A DNA stretch of 5,592 nt from Parabacteroides sp. AM08-6 (lineage in GTDB: Bacteria > Bacteroidota > Bacteroidia > Bacteroidales > Tannerellaceae): positions 3,115 through 8,706 of the forward strand of contig NZ_QRMP01000051.1 of NCBI RefSeq assembly GCF_003473295.1, read 5' to 3'. Shown here one piece after another: positions 1-5,592 of this stretch (positions within the stretch are counted from its first letter, which is position 1; every line of letters begins with the position of its first letter). Under the pieces are notes generated by a model, which did not search any database, was not told where the DNA came from, and saw only the letters and a program-made list of their open reading frames with translations. The translations under genes were made by a program, and so were the position numbers.

Positions 1-425
1 GTTTGGGAAGAAGGGGTGACAAGTTCATTGTTAACGTCAATGACAAAGAAACCCAGCTGGCGTTCTTTTACATCCCCGTCCCAATAGTCGGACACCTGTA
101 TCATGTAAGCCCCGGAATCATCCTTCAGCGGAACAAGCCAGGCTTTACGACGCGGCAAATCTATTGTTATGACAGGTGTGGCATCGTATGCCTTGGATAA
201 AAAGTCGACCAAGTCTTCAAATTTCACTTTGGGAACGGAATCGTATTCATAATGGATGCCACTCATAGGAAAGATATCTCCTTTATAGACTGTATCGATT
301 TTGTTTGGATTTCCCACATGCTTACGCAATGCCGGTTCAAGCTGGCTTAACGACTGGATGCGTTCAACCCGGCTACAAGACAAAAGTAATACTGTGACCA
401 ACAAGACAGGCAATATCTTTTTCAT
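1..425 (-). CDS. Putative phage-encoded lipoprotein, C-terminus cut by window edge
   Basis: Seen: a minus-strand frame stays open from ATG at 425-423 to the left edge, giving 141 residues with no stop. It starts MKKILPVLL and has a short basic N-region (KK), a hydrophobic core and a lipobox L14-L15-S16-C17, a classic signal peptidase II site. The mature part opens SRVER, so it lacks the acid-rich stretch after Cys that in Bacteroidetes tends to send lipoproteins to the cell surface; a periplasm-facing position is therefore somewhat more likely (inference). The remainder is a mixed polar domain with many Asp, Tyr and Trp residues and no recognised motif. The ATG is the only good start before the upstream in-frame stop (464-462). 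I do not recognise the family. It lies head-to-head with the tape measure gene, against the direction of the tail operon, which suggests an independently expressed moron rather than a virion part. A host-derived lipoprotein gene picked up by the phage is an alternative. Confidence 0.8.
   Translation of the reverse strand, partial: MKKILPVLLVTVLLLSCSRVERIQSLSQLEPALRKHVGNPNKIDTVYKGDIFPMSGIHYEYDSVPKVKFEDLVDFLSKAYDATPVITIDLPRRKAWLVPLKDDSGAYMIQVSDYWDGDVKERQLGFFVIDVNNELVTPSSQ
375..425 (-). other. Lipoprotein signal peptide with lipobox
   Basis: Residues 1-17 of the minus-strand lipoprotein: basic MKK, an uninterrupted hydrophobic run rich in Leu and Val, then LLSC with the lipidated Cys at codon 377-375. 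This signal is the main reason for preferring this frame over the overlapping 92-residue minus-strand frame at 651-373, which has no comparable start. Confidence 0.8.
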
Positions 426-465
426 GCAACAAAGTATTAATTCGCAAATGTAATAACAATTTCAG
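426..465. promoter_or_regulatory. Divergent intergenic region between lipoprotein and tape measure genes
   Basis: These 40 AT-rich bases must hold both translation-initiation regions and probably the lipoprotein promoter. Neither start has a Shine-Dalgarno sequence; both have A/T-rich leaders, as is usual in Bacteroidetes. On the plus strand no good TAnnTTTG occurs inside the gap. The nearest partial match is TATCTTTT at 414-421, inside the lipoprotein signal peptide, with no convincing -33 element, so a local promoter for the tape measure gene is not established. Read-through from genes further left is also possible. Confidence 0.5.
445..452 (-). promoter_or_regulatory. Candidate Bacteroides-type -7 promoter element for the lipoprotein gene
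   Basis: Read on the minus strand, 452-445 is TACATTTG, an exact match to the Bacteroides -7 consensus TAnnTTTG. Transcription would begin roughly 430s-440, leaving a leader of about 10-15 bases before ATG at 425. A clear -33 TTTG is missing: the region 470-480 offers only TTTC (471-468), which is too close. An upstream half would lie inside the first codons of the tape measure gene. The -7 match is seen; promoter function is inferred. Confidence 0.35.
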
Positions 466-3400
466 ATGAAACCTATCAGACTTGAATTTATTGTAAAAGG
501 CGATATAGAAAAAGAACTGGCAAGGGTTCAACTTGCCGTTAAAGGCGTAGGCGATGAAAGCTATACGTCCTTTAAACGTTTGTTGGGTAGTAGTAACGAA
601 GCATTTAACGGACTTAGCCGTGGGGCACAAGGCCAGGCTGTAATTCTGCAACGCGTGATTCAGGAACTTCGGCAGAATGAAGCTGCCCAGGATGCCCTTT
701 GGGAAAAATTTGAAAGAAATAAGATTTCAAGCGATGATTATGCACAGGCACAGGCACGTTTATCAGTTCAGCAGGCCGAATTAAAACGTCAAGCCTCTGA
801 ACTAAATAAAGAATTGGAGCGGGAAATCCAACTGAATGGGAAAGTTTCGGATTCTTTAGAACAGAAAATATCTTATGTAGCCTCCCTTCGTGCCGAGTAT
901 TCGAAGCTGACACAAGAAGAACGCGACAACGAACAGGTCGGGGGTAAAATCGTTGAACGTGTCAAGCTTCTAAGCCAAGAAATAGACTCGATTAACGGAC
1001 GTTTTAGAAAAGAAAAAGAAGTTGTCACACTAGTGTCCGGTTCCCTGCAAGAAAAAATGGCAACGTTGGCAAAACTTCGGGAAGAATACAGTCGCCTAAA
1101 TCCGGCAGAACGGGAAAACGAACAGATCGGCGGTAAGCTGGAAAAACGTATCAAGACGCTTAATCAGGAGATTGAAGATATTAATACTCGTTTCCGTAAA
1201 GAAAAAGAGTTGGTGACGTATGCGTCCGGCTCTTTGCTGGAAAAGCAAGTAATCTTGGCGAAACTTCGGGAAGAATATGCCCGTCTGAATAAGGAAGAAC
1301 GTGAAAACGAAAAGATTGGCGGACAGTTGTTGAACCGTATCCGGGAACTGGACCGGGAGTTGAAGAATATTGGCAGCGGATTAAAAGAGACAAAAGTTGA
1401 ATCATCAAGCCTTGCCGATACCTTGGAGCAGATACCGGGACCGATTGGTAGTGGTGTATCCCTTCTCAAGCAATTTTTAACTGCCGGAAAGGCTTTTATG
1501 TCTTCAGGCATAGGAATGTTTGTTGCCGGACTTACCACCCTGTTCTATGGTTTGAAAACGGCCATAGAAGGAAGCGAGGAAGCCACCACTAAAATGAATG
1601 CCGTTGTTGCGTATTCCAAAAGTATCTGGAGTACGCAAAAAAAGATGTTGACAGAGATGGCTGCCGGCATCTATAATTTACTCATGGGGAATATCGATGC
1701 CGCCAACAAGAATGCTTCGGCCTTTCAACAATTGCAACTCAATCAGGTTGAATATGCCAAACTAAACGCAAAGGCATCGGAAGAACAGGTGCGTATAAAT
1801 AAACTTCAGGAACGGAACAACGGCCTGATTCTTGCCAATTCTTCCGCCATCGCGCAATATCGCACCCAGCTGATGGATGTGAATAAAACCTTTGAAGAAC
1901 GGAAAAAAATTGGGCAAGAAATATTAAAACTGGAAAAGGAAAATGCGAACCTGGAATTACAACCTATTGCTGAAAATTATTATAATTACATCAAGCTTGA
2001 ATCTGAAACATTTAGAAGAATTTCCGAAGAATTTCCGCGACAGACGGAACTTGCCAACAAGTATTTTAAAACCTTAACCGACGGCGGGGAACTCTCGCTT
2101 ACGCAACAGCACGAGCTGATTAATGCAATCAATGATATTACCGCCGGATTGGATAAGGGCTGGGATGATGAGAAGAAAGCCAAGTTCCGCTCCTATTTTA
2201 CCGATGCCCTGACCGTAACAAAGGAGTATTACAGCAAGTCCCGCGAGGTATCCACCAACCTTAGCAACATCATCAAACAGCAGGCGAACGAGACGGCCAG
2301 GGCAAATAAAAAGACAGCCCTGCAGAAGCTGGAAGAAGAAGTAAAGCTCTATAAGGAGCAATACGCCATCCTGTATGCCTATGAGCGTAACATGGGAAAG
2401 GAAGCGGCAGACGAAGCCTTTAAGGACCTGAAGGCGAAAGGCGGTGATTTTATCGCCTACCTGTCGAACAAAATCAATGAATTGCAGAACAAGCCGAACC
2501 GCACGAAAGATGATGATGTAATGCTTGGCTACCTCCAAAAGACACGCCAGGAGACAGCCCCAAAGTTCGATGCGGCAGCTTTCAAGCAGAGTATCGAAGA
2601 GAAAAAGAAGCTATACAAGGAAGATATAGAAGGCTATCTGGCCTACCTGGAAAAACTGCGCAAGCTGATGGAACAGGACACCGGTACAGCCGGAACCCAG
2701 AAACGCATCGTCTTAGACCTCGAAATTAAGGAAACGAAGGAAGAGCAGCAGAAAAACCTGGATGACCTGCTGAAAAACTATCGGTCGTTTACCGTAAAAA
2801 TGTCCAGCCTGGAAAAGAATTACCAGCGTGATATGTCCCGGCTGGCCGAAGCCGGCCAAAAGGCCACGACGGACTATGACAAAAAACGCTATCAGGACGC
2901 GATGGATGCCCGGACCGACGCATACGATGTGGAAGTCGCCACCCTGATTTCGGAAAATTCAAGCTTTGCAGAAGTCCTTTTCGGGGATATGGAACGCATT
3001 TCCCGTTCGGCGTTGAAAAAGGCGATAAGCGAAGCAAAGGCGTTTATCGAAGAGTGGAAAAAGCGGGTAGACGAATTAACCCCGGAAATGAAATCCTTGT
3101 TGAACAACATAGAACAAGGCATTCGGGGAGCCGAACAGGAAAGCGCCAGCCGTTTGCCGGAGGATTTACAGGCCGCAGCCACGGCATTACAGGATTGTGC
3201 CACGATGGCGGAGGCTTTCGACAGCAATCTGGCAGATGTCTGTAGCACGGCTGCGGATGCCGCCCAGGCCGCCTCTCACATAGCCGGTGGTATCGCCCAG
3301 ATTGGTACCGGAAACTTTGTACAGGGTGCCGCCAGCATCCTGACCGGTATAACCGGCTTCATTACAGGCATAGGAAAACGTATCAAGGAAAACAAAAAAA

Positions 3401-4434
3401 TACGGCAGGAATACTTGCAGAGTCTCGTTGAGACTTATAGCAAGGAAATGGAATATAACGCCATCCTGCGCGAACGCCTCCGTACCCAGCAACAGATAGG
3501 TGAATCCTCCCTCCAGTATTTCGGTCGGATGCAAAAGGAACTTGAAAAACAGAAGGGTGCCATAAACAAGGAATACCAAGAGGTATGGGGCAAACTGATG
3601 GGTGAGAACTATATCTCCGGAACCGGTTATAAACACGGTACTTGGTTCCGGAAGGCAAAAACATGGAACGAATACTCCAGCCTTGCCGGCAAGACGTACG
3701 ATGAGATTGAAAGCCTCTATACGGCCGATAAACTGGACGGTGCCGCCAAAACGCTTTTCGAACGCCTGAAGCAGCTTAAGGAGGAAGGTGCGGATGTCGT
3801 TGAAATGATGGATAACCTGAAAGAGGAAATGCGGGAAGCCTGGACAGGGACAACCTCGTCGGCCATTACGGACAGCATCGCACAGGGATTATTGGACGGT
3901 AAACGCTCTGCGGCGGACTTCGCCGATGACTTCCGCGACCTGATGCGTAACGCCATGATGCAAGGCATAAAGATGAAATACCTGGAGGCTCCCCTGCAAG
4001 AGTGGTACACCCGGTTTGCCGAAGCCTCCGAAAACGGATTGACGACGGATAAGATAGAAGAACTGCGTCGACAATACGATGCCATCATTCAGAGCGCCGC
4101 AAACGAAGCGGAAGCGTTGGAAAAAATCACAGGCGTGCAACTGGGCGAAGAGGCAACACGTTCTGCCGTGGCAAAAGGAATACAATCCGTCAGCCAGGAT
4201 AGTTTCAATGAATTTATGGGGAGCGTGAACGCCCTGCTCTATATAACATCCGGTATAGACAAGAATGTAAGTAACATTCAGAACATCCTGTATCAGGCTG
4301 CCGCAAAGTGGATAGAAATAGAAGAAAACACCCGCTATTGTCGCCGTCTGGACGGTATCGACCTGGACATAAAAGAGATGAAGAACGGTATAAGCTCTTT
4401 GGTAAACAACGGAATTTTATTGCGTAACAGATGA
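466..4434 (+). CDS. Phage tail tape measure protein
   Basis: This 1322-residue protein would sit in the tail tube lumen, set tail length and take part in DNA ejection. Seen: residues 1-20 carry a FIVKGDIEKEL-like opening. Coiled-coil sequence covers about 60-125. Three 63-residue repeats lie at 128-316. Hydrophobic segments lie at about 344-366 and 936-970. Long charged helices lie at about 430-500, 610-730 and 755-870. The region 1130-1185 (ITDSIAQGLLDGK, SAADFADDF, KMKYLEAPLQEWY) and the basic end GILLRNR resemble, from memory, Bacteroides tape measure C-termini. No peptidase or lysozyme motif is visible. The frame is intact. ATG 466 is the first start after an in-frame TAA (454-456) and has no Shine-Dalgarno. 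At about 0.15 nm per helical residue the ruler would give a tail near 200 nm (inference, upper estimate). GC content rises after about 2040. Its stop overlaps the next start. The alternative, an unrelated coiled-coil protein, is unlikely given length and context. Confidence 0.93.
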   Translation: MKPIRLEFIVKGDIEKELARVQLAVKGVGDESYTSFKRLLGSSNEAFNGLSRGAQGQAVILQRVIQELRQNEAAQDALWEKFERNKISSDDYAQAQARLSVQQAELKRQASELNKELEREIQLNGKVSDSLEQKISYVASLRAEYSKLTQEERDNEQVGGKIVERVKLLSQEIDSINGRFRKEKEVVTLVSGSLQEKMATLAKLREEYSRLNPAERENEQIGGKLEKRIKTLNQEIEDINTRFRKEKELVTYASGSLLEKQVILAKLREEYARLNKEERENEKIGGQLLNRIRELDRELKNIGSGLKETKVESSSLADTLEQIPGPIGSGVSLLKQFLTAGKAFMSSGIGMFVAGLTTLFYGLKTAIEGSEEATTKMNAVVAYSKSIWSTQKKMLTEMAAGIYNLLMGNIDAANKNASAFQQLQLNQVEYAKLNAKASEEQVRINKLQERNNGLILANSSAIAQYRTQLMDVNKTFEERKKIGQEILKLEKENANLELQPIAENYYNYIKLESETFRRISEEFPRQTELANKYFKTLTDGGELSLTQQHELINAINDITAGLDKGWDDEKKAKFRSYFTDALTVTKEYYSKSREVSTNLSNIIKQQANETARANKKTALQKLEEEVKLYKEQYAILYAYERNMGKEAADEAFKDLKAKGGDFIAYLSNKINELQNKPNRTKDDDVMLGYLQKTRQETAPKFDAAAFKQSIEEKKKLYKEDIEGYLAYLEKLRKLMEQDTGTAGTQKRIVLDLEIKETKEEQQKNLDDLLKNYRSFTVKMSSLEKNYQRDMSRLAEAGQKATTDYDKKRYQDAMDARTDAYDVEVATLISENSSFAEVLFGDMERISRSALKKAISEAKAFIEEWKKRVDELTPEMKSLLNNIEQGIRGAEQESASRLPEDLQAAATALQDCATMAEAFDSNLADVCSTAADAAQAASHIAGGIAQIGTGNFVQGAASILTGITGFITGIGKRIKENKKIRQEYLQSLVETYSKEMEYNAILRERLRTQQQIGESSLQYFGRMQKELEKQKGAINKEYQEVWGKLMGENYISGTGYKHGTWFRKAKTWNEYSSLAGKTYDEIESLYTADKLDGAAKTLFERLKQLKEEGADVVEMMDNLKEEMREAWTGTTSSAITDSIAQGLLDGKRSAADFADDFRDLMRNAMMQGIKMKYLEAPLQEWYTRFAEASENGLTTDKIEELRRQYDAIIQSAANEAEALEKITGVQLGEEATRSAVAKGIQSVSQDSFNEFMGSVNALLYITSGIDKNVSNIQNILYQAAAKWIEIEENTRYCRRLDGIDLDIKEMKNGISSLVNNGILLRNR
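847..1413 (+). repeat. Three tandem 189-bp repeats encoding 63-residue coiled-coil units
   Basis: Units are 847-1035, 1036-1224 and 1225-1413; the third decays after about 1395. The shared protein pattern is S-L-x-E-K, then LxxLREEYxRL, then ERENExIGG, then RIxxLxxEIxxI, then RFRKEKExVT. At DNA level, 1072-1088 and 1261-1277 are identical over 17 bases exactly 189 bases apart; the first unit has diverged more. A 63-residue period equals nine heptads, so adding or removing a unit would keep coiled-coil register and reading frame. Confidence 0.9.
1495..1563 (+). other. First hydrophobic segment of the tape measure protein
   Basis: Residues 344-366 run through GIGMFVAGLTTLFYGL with no charged residue until Lys 364, just after the Gly-rich stretch PGPIGSG. 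It is long enough to cross a membrane. Such segments in tape measure proteins are thought to contact the cell membrane during DNA ejection; that role is inferred here. Confidence 0.6.
3271..3375 (+). other. Second hydrophobic Gly/Ala-rich segment of the tape measure protein
   Basis: Residues 936-970 contain Gly, Ala and Ile alternating without charge (IAGGIAQIGTG, then QGAASILTGITGFITGIG), followed at once by a basic stretch KRIKENKK. The composition suits a membrane-active or hairpin segment rather than a coiled coil. It separates the central helical region from the C-terminal domain. Confidence 0.6.
4431..4434 (+). other. ATGA stop-start overlap
   Basis: ATG of the Dit-like gene (4431-4433) overlaps TGA of the tape measure gene (4432-4434). 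With no Shine-Dalgarno upstream, termination-reinitiation is the likely route of translation. The junction to the next gene behaves similarly: ATG 5344 lies 11 bases inside the end of the Dit-like gene. Confidence 0.8.
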
Positions 4435-5354
4435 TAGGTGCATTCTACATAGACGACATCGATATATATGCCCGCTACGGCGTGGTTATAACCAGCGGCG
4501 GGTATAACGACCTGCTACGTTTTCCGGCCCTGAAGGAACCGGATAAAAACGACTGGCCGGAAGAAGACGGCATAGAGGTAGACCTTTCAGCCCCGACACT
4601 GGAAGCGAAAGAGGTAACCGTCTCTTTTGCTTCAAACCGTCCGGATACAGGCGATTTTATCTACCTGGTAAGCCAGCCGGGATATCACACCCTGCACATA
4701 ACAGAATTGGGGAAAGAATGGCGTCTCCGTCTACTTACACAGACAGCTTGCAAGGATTACACGTCGGCCGTTTCCTTCAGTTTAAAATTTGCGGATGATT
4801 TTCCTTCCAGGTCTGATGATTATTTGCCGGCTTCAGGCAGTGGCATGACGTTGCCGGTGTCTGAATATAAAATAGACAATATTCCCCTTTCCCTGTATGG
4901 GATTGAAATTATAGGAGGCTGGGATGACCTTTTGAAGTCCCCGACCGTAAAACAGAACCTTACCCGTTCTTTTGCCACATCGGACGGTAAGTTTTACGAT
5001 GCAGATTTTGTCGTGTTTAATTCGAAAGAGACAACGCTTAAATGCTGTTTAAGCGCTGTTTCAATGGCAAAGTTTTGGGAGTGCTATACTGCATTTTTCA
5101 ATGACCTTGTTAAGCCTGACGAACGGTCCCTTTACTGGGAATATGTAGGGGAAGAGTACCCCTGCTATTACAAGCAGTCCTCCGGGTTCCGGGTGGTGTC
5201 CCTATCCGGTCCTGTTGTGGTAGAATTCAGCCTGACGCTTGTATTTACCGTGTTCCGCATAGGCGAAACAGAATATTTACTTGCCTCTGAAGACGGGGAA
5301 ATGATAGAAACTGAAGACGGAGAATACTTAATCGATATGAATTATGGCGGATAA
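4431..5354 (+). CDS. Dit-like distal tail protein with two tandem domains
   Basis: This 307-residue protein probably forms part of the tail-tip hub that joins the tube to the fibres. Position directly after the tape measure gene and an opening of the type IDDIDIYARYGV support a Dit-like assignment. Seen: residues 7-120 and 148-276 are two copies of one fold. Both begin I-D-[DN]-I, continue YG[VI]xI and GG[YW]xDLL[RK]xP, then share a later SKE/AKE strand and a closing FSLxF/FSLTLVF strand. The first copy also has NDWPEEDG. A linker with PASGSG lies at 131-137. Residues 281-301 hold acidic E-D-G-E repeats. Five Cys are present, including a C205-C206 pair. ATG 4431 is forced because in-frame TAA (4425-4427) lies just upstream. 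It overlaps the tape measure stop by four bases, so translational coupling is likely. It could instead be another tail-tip component; the exact ring position is not shown. Confidence 0.65.
   Translation: MIGAFYIDDIDIYARYGVVITSGGYNDLLRFPALKEPDKNDWPEEDGIEVDLSAPTLEAKEVTVSFASNRPDTGDFIYLVSQPGYHTLHITELGKEWRLRLLTQTACKDYTSAVSFSLKFADDFPSRSDDYLPASGSGMTLPVSEYKIDNIPLSLYGIEIIGGWDDLLKSPTVKQNLTRSFATSDGKFYDADFVVFNSKETTLKCCLSAVSMAKFWECYTAFFNDLVKPDERSLYWEYVGEEYPCYYKQSSGFRVVSLSGPVVVEFSLTLVFTVFRIGETEYLLASEDGEMIETEDGEYLIDMNYGG
4449..5258 (+). repeat. Internal domain duplication in the Dit-like gene
   Basis: Copy one covers 4449-4790 (residues 7-120) and copy two 4872-5258 (residues 148-276). They are joined by a polar Ser/Gly linker. 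Anchors that align are ID-x-I, YG, GG-x-x-DLL, P-x-x-K, KE and a G-[KE]-E turn (94-96 against 240-242). There is no obvious DNA identity, so the duplication is old. Copy two is longer by about 15 residues. Confidence 0.7.
5035..5055. repeat. Perfect 8-bp inverted repeat with 5-base loop inside the Dit-like gene
   Basis: Arms are CGCTTAAA (5035-5042) and TTTAAGCG (5048-5055), loop TGCTG. It lies in the coding region for TLKCCLS and lacks a downstream T-run, so it is not a terminator. A hairpin this size is expected about once by chance in a window this long; function is doubtful. Confidence 0.5.
5286..5333 (+). repeat. Two 24-bp units encoding acidic E-D-G-E repeats
   Basis: Units 5286-5309 and 5310-5333 encode SEDGEMIE and TEDGEYLI, an eight-residue period. 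The ten bases CTGAAGACGG recur at 5311-5320, with nine of ten matching at 5287-5296. Acidic tails of this type are familiar, from memory, at the ends of Bacteroides phage tail proteins; their role is unknown. Confidence 0.7.
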
Positions 5355-5592
5355 AAAGAAAAAAATATCAGAATTGCCCCTTATAAAGTCCCTTATAGGT
5401 CTGTATACAATTGGTGTTGATGCTGCAAACAATAGCGGTAAAGTAAGCCTTGAGTGGCTACAAAACGCATATGAGAATGTATTAACTGCAATAACAAATG
5501 CCAATAAAGCAACAACAATAGCTAACACGGCAGCCGACATAGCTAATAAAGCGGCAACGAATGCAGACTCTCGGATGGTTCAAATCTCCGAA
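5344..5592 (+). CDS. Probable tail fibre or baseplate protein, N-terminal part only
   Basis: Seen: 83 codons open to the right edge. The start is well fixed, because an in-frame TGA (5338-5340) lies two codons before ATG 5344. It overlaps the Dit-like gene by 11 bases and has no Shine-Dalgarno. Residues 1-10 are highly basic (MADKKKK), followed by ISELPLIKSL, then GLYTIGVDAANN and SGKVSLEWLQ. From memory, this opening is common in Bacteroides phage tail-tip or fibre proteins and probably anchors them to the tail end. Residues 50-77 form a strict seven-residue Ala/Asn/Thr repeat, consistent with a trimeric coiled-coil stalk. The receptor-binding part would lie beyond the window. The position after a Dit-like gene fits. 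Base composition is AT-rich compared with the preceding genes. A tail lysin or other baseplate component is possible. Confidence 0.7.
   Translation, partial: MADKKKKISELPLIKSLIGLYTIGVDAANNSGKVSLEWLQNAYENVLTAITNANKATTIANTAADIANKAATNADSRMVQISE
5491..5574 (+). repeat. Heptad repeat in the fibre-type protein
   Basis: Four successive seven-codon units (residues 50-77) follow the pattern x-x-[NI]-A-[ND]-x-[AR]: ITNANKA, TTIANTA, ADIANKA, ATNADSR. The period is 21 bases at DNA level with low identity. It fits a small-residue coiled-coil stalk typical of trimeric phage fibres and may continue past the window. Confidence 0.7.

Noticed and set aside
3..200. Plus-strand 65-residue frame at the left edge
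   Set aside because: It is antisense to the lipoprotein gene, whose signal peptide and lipobox make that strand clearly coding; the plus frame shows no motif.
373..651. Minus-strand 92-residue frame crossing both the lipoprotein and tape measure genes
   Set aside because: It overlaps two well-supported genes in another frame, and has no signal peptide or recognisable domain.
2110..2124. HE pair in the tape measure protein (HELIN, residues 549-553) considered as a zinc peptidase motif
   Set aside because: The second His of HExxH is missing (Asn instead) and the surroundings are helical spacer, so no peptidase is claimed.
2074..2538. Minus-strand 154-residue hydrophobic frame inside the tape measure gene
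   Set aside because: Its hydrophobicity follows from reading charged Lys/Glu codons antisense; the plus-strand protein is continuous and typical here.
3187..3636. Minus-strand 149-residue frame inside the tape measure gene
   Set aside because: It is a shadow of the conserved tape measure 3' half, with no start signal or neighbouring gene on that strand.
5035..5055. Inverted repeat considered as a terminator
   Set aside because: It is in mid-gene, has no T-run after it, and a hairpin of this size is expected by chance about once in a window this long.

Overview
The window is a stretch of the tail module of a siphovirus-like phage or prophage of a Bacteroides-type host (Bacteroidales). The host call rests on protein style and translation signals. 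The long tape measure protein, the Dit-like protein ending in acidic E-D-G-E repeats, and the fibre-type protein opening with a GLYTIGVDA-like segment all resemble, from memory, proteins of Bacteroides phages. No start codon has a clear Shine-Dalgarno, and the leaders are AT-rich. The one good promoter-like element, TACATTTG, fits the Bacteroides -7 consensus TAnnTTTG. No integrase, repressor or attachment site is visible, so temperate lifestyle is not shown.

Layout. Positions 1-425 (minus strand) hold a small lipoprotein gene whose C-terminal end is cut off by the window edge. A 40-base divergent gap (426-465) follows. Positions 466-4434 (plus) hold an intact 1322-residue tape measure protein with three tandem 63-residue coiled-coil repeats, two hydrophobic segments and a typical C-terminal region. 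Positions 4431-5354 (plus) hold a 307-residue Dit-like tail-tip protein that is internally duplicated. Positions 5344-5592 (plus) hold the first 83 residues of a probable tail fibre or baseplate protein that runs off the right edge.

The three plus-strand genes form one tightly packed transcriptional unit. ATGA joins the first two and an 11-base overlap joins the second and third. They follow the usual siphovirus order from the tail tube interior to the tip: ruler, distal tail ring, fibre anchor. The lipoprotein gene is the outlier. It points the opposite way, has its own candidate promoter, and encodes an envelope protein rather than an obvious virion part. This is the pattern of a moron gene, possibly a surface or periplasmic factor acting on infection, but its function is not readable from sequence. 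There is no gene-free stretch longer than 300 bases. I saw no RNA genes, IS elements, CRISPR arrays or convincing terminators.
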